Shown one piece after another: positions 15,379 to 22,975 of a stretch of DNA of 27,951 nt. The notes beneath the pieces were generated by a model. The model saw only the letters and a program-made list of their open reading frames with translations, had not been told where the DNA came from and searched no databases. The DNA comes from Oceanococcus sp041619555. Lineage in GTDB: Bacteria; Pseudomonadota; Gammaproteobacteria; Nevskiales; Oceanococcaceae. The DNA is taken from the NCBI GenBank assembly GCA_041619555.1, contig JBFKDQ010000050.1, positions 1 through 27,951 of the forward strand, given 5' to 3'. Numbering within the stretch: position 1 is the first letter of the stretch; the number at the start of each line of letters is the position of its first letter. The position numbers and the translations under genes were made by a program.

Positions 15379-17868
15379 ATGAGCCGCAACCTTGTAATTG
15401 TAGAGTCCCCCGCCAAAGCGACGACGATCAAGAAGTATCTTGGTCCGGACTACGACGTGCTGGCCTCCTATGGCCACGTGCGCGATCTCGTGCCGAAAGA
15501 AGGCGCCGTCGACACCCAGAACGACTTCCGGATGCGCTATGAAGTCATCGAGCGCAACGAAAAGCACGTCCGCAAGATTTCCGACAGCCTGAAGAAAGCC
15601 GACACCCTGCTGCTCGCCACTGACCCTGATCGCGAGGGCGAAGCCATTGCCTGGCATCTGCTCGAACTGTTGCGCGAACGCGGCCTGCTCGAAGACAAGG
15701 ATGTCAAACGGGTGGTTTTCCACGAAATCACCAAGACCGCGGTCCGCGATGCGGTCGCCCATCCGCGCACCGTCTCCGAAGATCTGGTCAATGCCCAGCA
15801 GGCGCGACGCGCCCTGGACTACCTTGTTGGCTTCAACCTCTCGCCGCTGCTCTGGCGCAAGGTCCAGCGCGGGCTTTCCGCCGGCCGTGTGCAAAGCCCG
15901 GCGCTGCGGCTGATCGTCGAACGGGAAGAGGAAATCGAGGCTTTCCTGCCACGCGAGTACTGGACGATTACCGCTGGACTCAGCAAGCAGCAACAGAATT
16001 TCCAGGCCAAACTGACCCGCCTGGATGGGGACAAGGTCGAGCAGTTCTCGATCACCGACGGCGATACGGCGCATGACGCGCGCCAGCGCCTGCTCACCGC
16101 CGCCGATGGCAACCTGCAGGTGCAGGACATCGAGCGCAAGCAGCGCCGCCGCAACCCCGCGCCCCCCTTCACCACCTCCACCCTGCAGCAGGAAGCCGCC
16201 CGCAAACTGGGCTTTTCCGCCAGCCGGACGATGCGCACCGCGCAGCAGTTGTACGAAGGCATCCAGATTGATGGCGAACGCGTTGGCCTGATCAGCTACA
16301 TGCGAACCGACTCCGTGAACCTGTCGAACGAGGCCATCAACGACATCCGCGGCTACATCGAACAGCAGTACGGCGCCGACGCACGACCGGAGCAGCCACG
16401 CCGCTTCAAGAGCAAGTCCAAGAACGCCCAGGAGGCGCACGAGGCGATTCGCCCGACATCGGCGCGCCGCCTGCCGGAACAGATGGTCGCGCAGCTCGAA
16501 GCAGACCAGGCCAAGCTGTACCGCCTGATCTGGCAGCGCGCGGTCGCCTCGCAGATGATGCCTGCGGTGTACGACACCATCGGCGCCAATCTGGCGGCCG
16601 GCACGATCGGCGTGTTCCGGGCCACCGGCTCGACCCTGGTGTCGCCGGGCTTCATCGCGGTCTACCTGGAAGGGCGCGATGACGTGGACGATGACAAGGA
16701 TGAAAAGCTGCCGGAGCTCAAGGAAGGCGAGAAGATCCCGCTCAACGACATCCTCAGCGTGCAGCACTTCACCGAACCGCCGCCGCGCTATTCGGAAGCC
16801 AGCCTGGTGAAAACGCTGGAGGAGTACGACATCGGCCGTCCCTCGACCTATGCCAGCATCATCTCGACCCTGCTCAATCGCGAATACGTGATGCTGGAAA
16901 GCAAGCGCTTTCATCCCACCGACGTCGGCAAGATCGTCAGCCGCTTCCTGACCCAGCATTTCGAGCAGTACGTGAACTACCGCTTCACCGCGAAACTCGA
17001 GGACGAACTCGATGCGGTGGCGCGCGGCGAGCGGGCCTGGCTCGGCCTGCTGAGCGAGTTCTGGTCACCCTTCCATCAGACCGTGGAAGAAAAGGCCGAC
17101 ATTCCCCGCGCCGAGGTCGCCAATGCCCGCGAAATCGGCACCGACCCCGCCAGCGGCAAACCGATTTCCGTCCGCCTGGGGCGATTCGGCCCCTATGTGC
17201 AAATCGGCACCAAGGATGACGAGGACAAACCCCGCTTTGCCGGCCTGCGCCCCGGCCAGAGCATGGACAAGATCACGCTGGAGGACGCGCTAGAACTGTT
17301 CAAATTGCCGCGGGATGTCGGCACCACCGATGACGGCCTCAAGATCAGCGCCAATATCGGCCGCTTCGGTCCCTACATCCGCTATCGCGACCCGGTGGAA
17401 AAAAAGGACAAGTTCGTCTCCCTGAAAGAAGACGACCCCTACTCCATCGACGAGCAACGCGCACGTGACCTGATCGCGCAGAAGAAACAGGCCGATCTGG
17501 AAAAGATCATCCGTGTCTATGCCGAGGAAGGCATCCAGATTCTCAAGGGCCGCTGGGGACCGTACATCACCGACGGCGAGAAGAATGCCCGCATCCCCAA
17601 GGATGCCGATGTCGAAGCTCTGGATCTGAAAACCTGCCAGGAACTCCTCGCCAAAGCGCCGGAAAAGAAAAAGCGGGGCGCCGCGGCAAAGAAAACCACG
17701 ACCAAGGCCGCCGCCAAACCCGCGGCCAAGACCAAGACAGCAGCCAAACCCAAAACTGCGGCAAAGGCCAAAACAGCAGCCAAGCCCAAAACTGCGGCAA
17801 AGGCCAAAGCTGCACCCAAAGCCAAACCGAAGGCGAAGCCCAAGGCGCCAAGCAAAGCCAGCACATGA
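15379..17868 (+). CDS. topA: DNA topoisomerase I, zinc-finger-free with Lys/Ala-rich tail
   Basis: A type IA topoisomerase that relaxes negative supercoils. The N-terminal TOPRIM domain opens with LVIVESPAKATTIKKYLG and has the acidic cluster ATDPDREGEAIAWH (80-93). The active-site tyrosine is Tyr307 in LISYMRTDS. After the core (to about residue 570) come several C-terminal repeats recognisable by GRFGPYVQIG, GRFGPYIRY and GRWGPYITDG. The tetracysteine zinc ribbons of E. coli TopA are absent; only one Cys is seen near the end. Instead the last roughly 70 residues are Lys/Ala/Pro-rich, a basic DNA-binding tail of a kind also seen in other TopA lineages. Part of the tail is a tandem duplication. 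The stop overlaps the next ORF as ATGA. Confidence 0.96.
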   Translation: MSRNLVIVESPAKATTIKKYLGPDYDVLASYGHVRDLVPKEGAVDTQNDFRMRYEVIERNEKHVRKISDSLKKADTLLLATDPDREGEAIAWHLLELLRERGLLEDKDVKRVVFHEITKTAVRDAVAHPRTVSEDLVNAQQARRALDYLVGFNLSPLLWRKVQRGLSAGRVQSPALRLIVEREEEIEAFLPREYWTITAGLSKQQQNFQAKLTRLDGDKVEQFSITDGDTAHDARQRLLTAADGNLQVQDIERKQRRRNPAPPFTTSTLQQEAARKLGFSASRTMRTAQQLYEGIQIDGERVGLISYMRTDSVNLSNEAINDIRGYIEQQYGADARPEQPRRFKSKSKNAQEAHEAIRPTSARRLPEQMVAQLEADQAKLYRLIWQRAVASQMMPAVYDTIGANLAAGTIGVFRATGSTLVSPGFIAVYLEGRDDVDDDKDEKLPELKEGEKIPLNDILSVQHFTEPPPRYSEASLVKTLEEYDIGRPSTYASIISTLLNREYVMLESKRFHPTDVGKIVSRFLTQHFEQYVNYRFTAKLEDELDAVARGERAWLGLLSEFWSPFHQTVEEKADIPRAEVANAREIGTDPASGKPISVRLGRFGPYVQIGTKDDEDKPRFAGLRPGQSMDKITLEDALELFKLPRDVGTTDDGLKISANIGRFGPYIRYRDPVEKKDKFVSLKEDDPYSIDEQRARDLIAQKKQADLEKIIRVYAEEGIQILKGRWGPYITDGEKNARIPKDADVEALDLKTCQELLAKAPEKKKRGAAAKKTTTKAAAKPAAKTKTAAKPKTAAKAKTAAKPKTAAKAKAAPKAKPKAKPKAPSKAST
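17737..17808 (+). repeat. 36-bp tandem repeat (2 copies) in the topA tail
   Basis: Two adjacent 36-base units (17737-17772 and 17773-17808) differ at one base, a silent AAA/AAG change at the fourth codon. Each encodes the 12-residue unit TAAKPKTAAKAK (residues 787-798 and 799-810). The near identity at DNA level points to a recent duplication by slippage, and such a tract is likely to vary in copy number among strains. Confidence 0.9.
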
Positions 17869-18059
17869 ATAGCACCGAATTCATGGCCGTCCTGATGGAT
17901 TCGGACTTCGACTTCGGGTCCATGCGCAAGACCTTGCAACTTCTCGAGAAGTTCGAATTTCACCATGACTTCAATGTCACTTCCGCCTATCGTTCGGCCG
18001 CCGCGACCCTCGCCGATGCCAAAGATACCGCCCTGCCGGAATGCCTGCTGAAGGCATGA
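17865..18059 (+). pseudogene. PurE-like N-terminal fragment (64 codons)
   Basis: A short ORF overlapping the topA stop (ATGA) and the tsaC start (ATGA). Its residues follow the N-terminus of PurE, the carboxyaminoimidazole ribonucleotide mutase. FMAVLMDSDFDFGSM matches the PurE strand and phosphate-binding loop (typically v.IMGSdSDw..M); TLQLLEKF matches the following helix; NVTSAYRS matches VVSAHRTP. Full-length PurE is about 160-170 residues, so the second half with the Gly-rich GAGGAAHLPG active-site region is missing. The usual catalytic His of SAHR is Tyr, and GSDSD has become DSDFD. It cannot be an active mutase. It is either a decaying remnant after deletion of most of purE (and perhaps purK) or a PurE-derived small protein whose frame is kept by translational coupling. 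The resemblance is my own reading and needs a profile search. Confidence 0.6.
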
Positions 18060-18604
18060 ATCGCTGGTCCGTCCACCGGGCCGTTCTCGCCCTGCGCCAG
18101 GGCGGCCTGATCGCCTATCCCACCGAAGCCGTTTGGGGACTGGGCTGCGATCCGGCCAACCCCGAGGCGCTGACGCGCCTGCTGCAGCTCAAGCGCCGAC
18201 CCTGGCACAAAGGTCTGATCCTGATCGCCAGCCACTGGACCCAGCTGCAAGCCTGGGTGGCCAGCCCGCAACCACCTGCCAGCGCAGCGCAGGACTGGCC
18301 CGGCCACGTCACCTATCTGCTGCCGGCGGCGGCGCATGTCCCGGCGCTGCTGCGCGGCCGCCACCGCACGCTGGCCGTACGCGTGAGCGCCCACCCCGGC
18401 GTACGCCAGCTGTGCGACGCCTTCGGCGGCGCGCTGGTCTCCACCAGCGCCAACCGCCACGGCCACCCCACCGGCCGCAATCTGACCCAGCTGCGCCACC
18501 AACTGGGCCCGGAGGTGGACTATTATCTCAATGGCAAGCTCGGCAACGCCGGGCGCGCCAGCCGCATCATCGACCCCGTTTCGGGCCGGACCCTAAGAGC
18601 ATGA
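18056..18604 (+). CDS. tsaC: threonylcarbamoyl-AMP synthase (TsaC/YrdC)
   Basis: Makes threonylcarbamoyl-adenylate from Thr, bicarbonate and ATP for the t6A37 modification of ANN-decoding tRNAs. Its partner TsaD is also in this window (22965-24008). The 182-residue single-domain form fits TsaC, not the longer Sua5. Motifs are GGLIAYPTEAVWGLGCDP near the N-terminus, LKRRPWHKGLILIA (the KRxxxKG nucleotide-binding motif) and ALVSTSANRHGHPTG. ATG 18056 was chosen because it overlaps the upstream stop as ATGA; an ATG at 18041 would add five residues. The stop overlaps hemF. Confidence 0.95.
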   Translation: MNRWSVHRAVLALRQGGLIAYPTEAVWGLGCDPANPEALTRLLQLKRRPWHKGLILIASHWTQLQAWVASPQPPASAAQDWPGHVTYLLPAAAHVPALLRGRHRTLAVRVSAHPGVRQLCDAFGGALVSTSANRHGHPTGRNLTQLRHQLGPEVDYYLNGKLGNAGRASRIIDPVSGRTLRA

Positions 18605-19506
18605 CTCCCGACGACCAACTCACCGCCGTTGACCAGTTCCTGCAAGGCCTGCAGGAAGACATCTGCGCCGGCCTCGCCGCGGAAGAACCGCAGGCGCAGT
18701 TCAATCGCGATGCCTGGCAGCGCGAGGAAGGCGGCGGCGGCCTCACCCGGGTGCTCGACGCGGGCGAGATCTTCGAGCGCGCCGGGGTCAATTTTTCCCG
18801 CGTGCACGGCAGCCGGCTGCCGCCCTCGGCGACACAGCGCCGACCCGAACTGGCCGGCCGCGACTTCGTCGCTACCGGGGTGTCGCTGGTCATTCACCCG
18901 CGCAATCCGCATGTGCCCACCACCCACATGAACGTGCGCTACTTCCAGGCCGGCGACATCTGGTGGTTCGGCGGCGGCTTCGACCTGACCCCCTATTACC
19001 CGGTCCACGAGGACGTGCTGCACTGGCACGAAACCGCACGCCAGGCAGTTGGCGCTGCGCTCTATGCAGAATTCAAGTCACTCTGCGACCACTATTTTTA
19101 TCTGCCCCATCGCCAGGAAACCCGGGGCGTCGGCGGCCTGTTCTACGATGACTACGCCGCCGGCGGCTTTGCCGCGGCCTTCGCACTGACCCGCGCCGTC
19201 GGCGAGCACTTCCTCAAGGCCTATCTGCCGATCGTCCAACGGCGCAAAGATGAGCCCTACAGCGCCGCGCAGCGGGATTTTCAGCTCTACCGCCGGGGCC
19301 GCTACGTGGAATTCAATCTGATCCATGATCGCGGCACCCTGTTCGGCCTGCAATCCGGTGGCCGCACCGAATCCATCCTGATGTCAATGCCACCGCTGGC
19401 CCGCTGGGATTACGCCTGGTCACCAGCGCCAGGCAGCGCCGAAGCCCTGCTCTACTCCGACTACCTCAAGCCGCGGGACTGGCTGGAACCGCAGGACGAC
19501 GGATGA
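18601..19506 (+). CDS. hemF: oxygen-dependent coproporphyrinogen III oxidase
   Basis: Catalyses the aerobic oxidative decarboxylation of coproporphyrinogen III to protoporphyrinogen IX in heme synthesis; a cytosolic dimer. The 301 residues match E. coli HemF (299). Family signatures are THMNVRYF and WWFGGGFDLTPYY, plus RGVGGLFYDDY, YVEFNLIHDRGTLFGLQSGG with the conserved Arg, and LMSMPP. The ATG at 18601 overlaps the tsaC stop (ATGA). A longer reading frame from 18133 exists only because the frame happens to be open through tsaC and is not credible. Adjacency of tsaC and hemF also occurs in Pseudomonas, where aroE follows; here oxyR follows instead. Confidence 0.97.
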   Translation: MTPDDQLTAVDQFLQGLQEDICAGLAAEEPQAQFNRDAWQREEGGGGLTRVLDAGEIFERAGVNFSRVHGSRLPPSATQRRPELAGRDFVATGVSLVIHPRNPHVPTTHMNVRYFQAGDIWWFGGGFDLTPYYPVHEDVLHWHETARQAVGAALYAEFKSLCDHYFYLPHRQETRGVGGLFYDDYAAGGFAAAFALTRAVGEHFLKAYLPIVQRRKDEPYSAAQRDFQLYRRGRYVEFNLIHDRGTLFGLQSGGRTESILMSMPPLARWDYAWSPAPGSAEALLYSDYLKPRDWLEPQDDG

Positions 19507-20444
19507 CGCTGACCGAGCTGCGCTACATTGCCGCCCTCGACCGGGAACGGCATTTCGGGCGCGCCGCCGAACGCTGCTTCGTCAGTCAACCCACCCTGTC
19601 GGTGGCGCTGCGCAAGTTCGAGGACCGCCTCGGCATCACGGTATTCGAGCGTCAGCACGGCGAGGTCAAACCCACGCCGATCGGCGAACGCATCATCACC
19701 CAGGCCCGCAAGGTACTGGCCGAAGCGCAGCTGATCGAATCGATCGCCACGCAGGGCCAGGACGAACTCAGCGGCCGCCTGCGGCTGGGCGCGATCTACA
19801 CCGTGGGCCCGTATCTTCTGCCCCGGCTGATCCCCCAGCTCAAGCGCAATGCGCCGGGCATGCCCCTGCTGATCGAGGAAAATTTCACCAGCGTGCTGAG
19901 CACCCAGCTGCGGCGCAACGAGCTGGACCTGATTCTCATCGCCGAGCCTTTCGCTCCGCCGGGGATCTGCACCTGGCCGCTGTACGACGAGCCCTTCGTG
20001 GTCGCCATGCCGCCCGATCATCCCTGGACCCGGCAAGCCAGCGTGTCCAGCGCCCAGCTGGCCGAGGACCGACTCCTGCTGCTGGGCCCCGGCCACTGCT
20101 TTCGCGACCAGGTCATCGACAGCTGCCCGGATTGCATGCAGCACGCCGATGAGGAAGAACAGCTCGCCGGCAGCAGTCTGGAAACCATTCGTCACATGGT
20201 CGCCAGTGGCCTGGGCGTCACCGTGCTGCCGCAAAGCTCGGTCAGCGCCGAAACCGACCGAGATCAGCTGCTGGTCACGCGCCCCTTTCGCGACAGGCAG
20301 CCCAGCCGGCGCATCAGCCTCGCCTGGCGCCGCAGCTTCCCCCGGCCCAAGGCGATCGAGTCCGTCCACGATGCGATCCTGGCGTCGCCACTGGGCGGTG
20401 TAAAGTGGCTGCCCGACAGCAAACCCACCCAAGGAAAGTCCTGA
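19503..20444 (+). CDS. oxyR: hydrogen-peroxide-sensing LysR regulator OxyR
   Basis: A LysR-type transcription factor of 313 residues. The N-terminal winged helix (about 1-60) has the OxyR-like MTLTELRYIAALDRERHFGRA start, then AAERCFVSQPTLSVALRKFE. The effector domain carries the redox pair in GHCFRDQVIDSCP. By direct count these are Cys199 and Cys208, the same numbers as the disulfide-forming cysteines of E. coli OxyR. This makes a peroxide sensor far more likely than a generic LysR regulator. The start overlaps the hemF stop (ATGA), so it is probably expressed with heme synthesis. No katG, ahpC or dps target gene is adjacent, and no divergent target promoter exists in this arrangement. Confidence 0.93.
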   Translation: MTLTELRYIAALDRERHFGRAAERCFVSQPTLSVALRKFEDRLGITVFERQHGEVKPTPIGERIITQARKVLAEAQLIESIATQGQDELSGRLRLGAIYTVGPYLLPRLIPQLKRNAPGMPLLIEENFTSVLSTQLRRNELDLILIAEPFAPPGICTWPLYDEPFVVAMPPDHPWTRQASVSSAQLAEDRLLLLGPGHCFRDQVIDSCPDCMQHADEEEQLAGSSLETIRHMVASGLGVTVLPQSSVSAETDRDQLLVTRPFRDRQPSRRISLAWRRSFPRPKAIESVHDAILASPLGGVKWLPDSKPTQGKS

Positions 20445-20833
20445 TGTTCAAGTTCAGCGGCAAGCGCCCCAAGACCCTCGGCATTCACAATGGCCAGCTT
20501 TCCCGGCCATCGAAAAAACCCAATTCCGTCTGCAGTCACGCCAGCAGCGGCTATGCCGCCATCGCGCCGCTGAAAATCAACGGCGATGCCAGCGATGCCT
20601 GGTCCCGCCTGTGTCATCTGGTCGGCAGCGAAGCCCGGATCATCGAATCCGATGCGCATTATCTGTACGCCGAATACACCACCCCGCTGATGGGCTTTGT
20701 CGACGACGTCGAATTCCTGCTCGACGCGGAAAAAGGCGTCATCCACCTGCGCAGCGCCTCCCGCCTGGGCTATTCCGATATGGGCGCCAACCGCAAGCGG
20801 ATCGAACACCTCCGGACCCGCCTCAAAACCTGA
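20444..20833 (+). CDS. DUF1499 family protein
   Basis: A 129-residue protein of the DUF1499 family, whose function is not known. The family pattern is visible: KKPNSVCSHAS near residue 25, then IAPLKINGDASDAWSRL, the YLYAEYTTPLMGFVDDVEFLLD centre and the C-terminal IHLRSASRLGYSDMGANRKRIE. It has no signal peptide or lipobox, so it is probably cytoplasmic. The start at 20444 is certain by context: an AAGGAAAG ribosome site 5 bases upstream, and an ATG sharing one base with the oxyR stop (TGATG). It ends 7 bases before cca. A longer frame from 20405 would only add residues overlapping oxyR. Confidence 0.88.
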   Translation: MFKFSGKRPKTLGIHNGQLSRPSKKPNSVCSHASSGYAAIAPLKINGDASDAWSRLCHLVGSEARIIESDAHYLYAEYTTPLMGFVDDVEFLLDAEKGVIHLRSASRLGYSDMGANRKRIEHLRTRLKT

Positions 20834-20840
20834 GCCGCCC

Positions 20841-22142
20841 ATGACCCCGTTCTGGCCCGGACCCGCGCCCCACCCGCCTGGCATCACCCACCTGGTGGGC
20901 GGCGCGGTCCGCGATGAAATGCTGAACCTGCCGGTGACCGAGCGCGACTGGGTCGTAACCGGCAGCACGCCGGAGCGCATGGCGGCGGCGGGCTTTCGCC
21001 CGGTGGGCAAGGATTTCCCGGTGTTCCTGCATCCCGTCACCGGCGAGGAATATGCGCTCGCCCGCACCGAGCGCAAGACCGGTCATGGCTATGGCGGCTT
21101 CAGCTTCCACGCCGACCCGGAGGTCACCCTGGAGCAGGACCTCGCGCGCCGCGACCTGAGCATCAATGCGATGGCGCGCAGCGCAGCAGGTGAGCTGATC
21201 GATCCTTATGGGGGCGCAGCCGACATCCAGGCCAAGTGCCTGCGCCATGTCTCCAGCCATTTTGCCGAGGACCCCCTGCGGGTGCTGCGCACCGCGCGTT
21301 TCCAGGCTCGCTTCCAGCCTCTGGGCTTCACCCTGGCGGACGAAACCCTGGCCCTGATGCAACAGATCAGCGCCAGCGGGGAACTGCCGCACCTGAGCAT
21401 GGAACGCTGCTGGAAGGAAACCGAAAAAGCCCTGCTCAGCGCCGCGCCGGCAGAATATTTCCGCACTCTGCGGGCCTGCCATGCCCTGGTCGTGCTGTTC
21501 CCGGAGATCGACGCGCTGTTCGGGGTGCCGCAGACCGCGCGCTACCACCCTGAAATTGACACCGGAATTCATACCCTGCTGGCCCTGGAACAGGCCTGCC
21601 GCCTGAGCGACTCGCTTGAGGTCCGCTTCGCCACCCTCTGCCATGACTTCGGCAAGGCGCGCACGCCGAAAATCGTGCTGCCCGGCCATCACGGTCACGA
21701 GAAGCGCGGCGTCCCCATCATCGAAGCCTTCTGCCAGCGTCTGAAGACCCCGCGCGCGTTGAAGGAAATCGCCCAGGCCGTGGCGGAATTTCATCTGCTC
21801 TGTCACAAGACCAGGGAACTGCGTCCGGAGACCCTGCTCAAATTGTTCGAACGCCTGGACGCCTTCCGCCGCCCGCAGCGCCTGGAGGTGTTCCTGCTCG
21901 CCTGTGAAGCCGATGCCCGGGGCCGCACCGGGCTGGAAGACCAGCCCTATCCGCAGGCGCGCTACCTGCAGCAGGCCTGCGCCGCGGCGCTGCGCGTGAA
22001 ACCCTCAGACCTCGTCGCACAGGGCCATCAGGGCGCCGCCCTCGGCCGCGAACTGCGCGCCGCCCGCTTGCGCCAGCTCGACCGGCACCGCAAGACCTAC
22101 CAGAACAGCACCAGCAGCATCGCGCCCAGCACCAGTCGATAG
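20841..22142 (+). CDS. cca: multifunctional CCA tRNA nucleotidyltransferase
   Basis: Adds and repairs the 3'-CCA end of tRNAs. The 433-residue product has the class II nucleotidyltransferase head (LVGGAVRD at 18-25 and ERDWVV at 34-39), the RRDLSINAMA segment, EDPLRVLRTARFQARF, and a C-terminal HD phosphohydrolase domain (CHDFGK, His268-Asp269), as in E. coli Cca. The first acidic residue of the usual DxD metal motif is Glu34 rather than Asp, a conservative change. The start ATG at 20841 follows DUF1499 closely; a longer frame upstream lies inside that gene. The C-terminus runs about 12 residues (Ser/Thr-rich) past the expected end and overlaps the convergent uppP remnant by 46 bases. Confidence 0.95.
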   Translation: MTPFWPGPAPHPPGITHLVGGAVRDEMLNLPVTERDWVVTGSTPERMAAAGFRPVGKDFPVFLHPVTGEEYALARTERKTGHGYGGFSFHADPEVTLEQDLARRDLSINAMARSAAGELIDPYGGAADIQAKCLRHVSSHFAEDPLRVLRTARFQARFQPLGFTLADETLALMQQISASGELPHLSMERCWKETEKALLSAAPAEYFRTLRACHALVVLFPEIDALFGVPQTARYHPEIDTGIHTLLALEQACRLSDSLEVRFATLCHDFGKARTPKIVLPGHHGHEKRGVPIIEAFCQRLKTPRALKEIAQAVAEFHLLCHKTRELRPETLLKLFERLDAFRRPQRLEVFLLACEADARGRTGLEDQPYPQARYLQQACAAALRVKPSDLVAQGHQGAALGRELRAARLRQLDRHRKTYQNSTSSIAPSTSR

Positions 22143-22588
22143 ATCACGAAAGGCAGAAAACCGTAGCTCTGCAGCAGTTTCCTCAGCCAGTGAATGCAGG
22201 CCAGACCGCTGACGAAGGCCACGGAGACGCCTACGCCAATGTCATTCCAGGCCACCGGCTCGACCGAGGTTGCCAGCTTCATGAATTCATAGGCGGCCGC
22301 CAGCGCGATCACGGGCACCGCCATCAGGAAGGAAATTCGCGCCGCCGCCACCCGGCTCATGCCCATCATCATGGCCGCGGTCATGGTGACCCCGGAACGC
22401 GAGGTCCCGGGCGACAAGGCCAGGGCCTGCGCACAGCCAAGCAGAAAATACTCACGCCAGCTCAGATGATCTTCGCTGCGTCGGCCGCGCAGGCGGGTGT
22501 CGGCAAACCACAGCAGCAAGCCGAAGATGATGAGGTTGGCGGCGATCAGCAGGGGGTTGTTGATCTCGATATCGAACACCACCTACAT
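22097..22588 (-). pseudogene. uppP: 5'-truncated undecaprenyl-diphosphatase (UppP/BacA)
   Basis: UppP recycles the undecaprenyl carrier of cell-wall synthesis and is an inner-membrane protein of about 265-273 residues. Here only the C-terminal 161 codons remain (from a GTG at 22582). They include a membrane helix, the second active-site motif SPGTSRSGVT, FLMAVPVIALAAAYEF and the final helices ending VIYRLVLGAMLLVLF. The first about 110 residues, with the essential EGLTEFLPVSSTGH-type motif, are absent. The adjacent folB is intact only 15-21 bases away, so there is no room for them. In frame just upstream the sequence reads ATG-TAG-GTG-GTG, preceded by a GGGGG ribosome-site-like tract. This suggests the original start codon survives at 22588 and that the codons after it were deleted. 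It is almost certainly non-functional unless the assembly is wrong. Confidence 0.82.
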
Positions 22589-22603
22589 CAAGCCCCCGCC
22601 CGA

Positions 22604-22975
22604 TCAATCCCTGGCCGGCGCCCGCACCCCCTCCATCACCACGCCGACATTGCGCGCCGCCGACACCGCACCGGGCTTGCTGAGCCGCAGACGCGCCCGG
22701 GAGACCGGAAATTCATCCAGGATGCAATTCAGAATCGCCTGCCCCAAAGCCTCGATCAGCCCATACCGCGCGCTGCCAACAAGGGCAACCAGACGATCCG
22801 ACAGCGCCTTGTAGTCGACCGTGTCAGCGAGACCGTCACTTTGCGCCGCAACCTGCAAATCGGTGTGCAGTTCGAGATCCAGCACCACCGTCTGGCGGAT
22901 TTCGCGCTCCCAGTCGTAGACGCCGATGCAGGTTTGAACCGCCAGCCCCTCGATGAAGATGTGTTCAAGCGCCAT
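22604..22975 (-). CDS. folB: dihydroneopterin aldolase
   Basis: Converts 7,8-dihydroneopterin to 6-hydroxymethyl-dihydropterin in folate synthesis (some members also epimerise). The 123-residue product opens with the family pattern IFIEGLAVQTCIGVYDWE, includes DTVDYKALSDRLVALV with the substrate-contact Tyr, the catalytic-helix region GLIEALGQAI and the strand RLRLSKPGAV. The start at 22975 has a GGGAG ribosome site about 6 bases upstream and overlaps the tsaD stop by 11 bases. An ATG at 23002 is possible but extends further into tsaD. folB and folE, two folate genes, are both in this window but not linked. The C-terminus looks normal, so the deletion that affected uppP did not reach it. Confidence 0.95.
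   Translation of the reverse strand: MALEHIFIEGLAVQTCIGVYDWEREIRQTVVLDLELHTDLQVAAQSDGLADTVDYKALSDRLVALVGSARYGLIEALGQAILNCILDEFPVSRARLRLSKPGAVSAARNVGVVMEGVRAPARD

Noticed and set aside
15349..16959. 536-codon minus-strand ORF
   Set aside because: Antisense shadow of topA, which has every catalytic motif in place.
18133..19506. 457-codon reading of hemF
   Set aside because: The first 156 codons overlap tsaC in another frame and have no relation to HemF; the ATG at 18601 gives the family length.
20697..22142. 481-codon reading of cca
   Set aside because: The added N-terminus lies inside the DUF1499 gene out of frame; the ATG at 20841 fits Cca.
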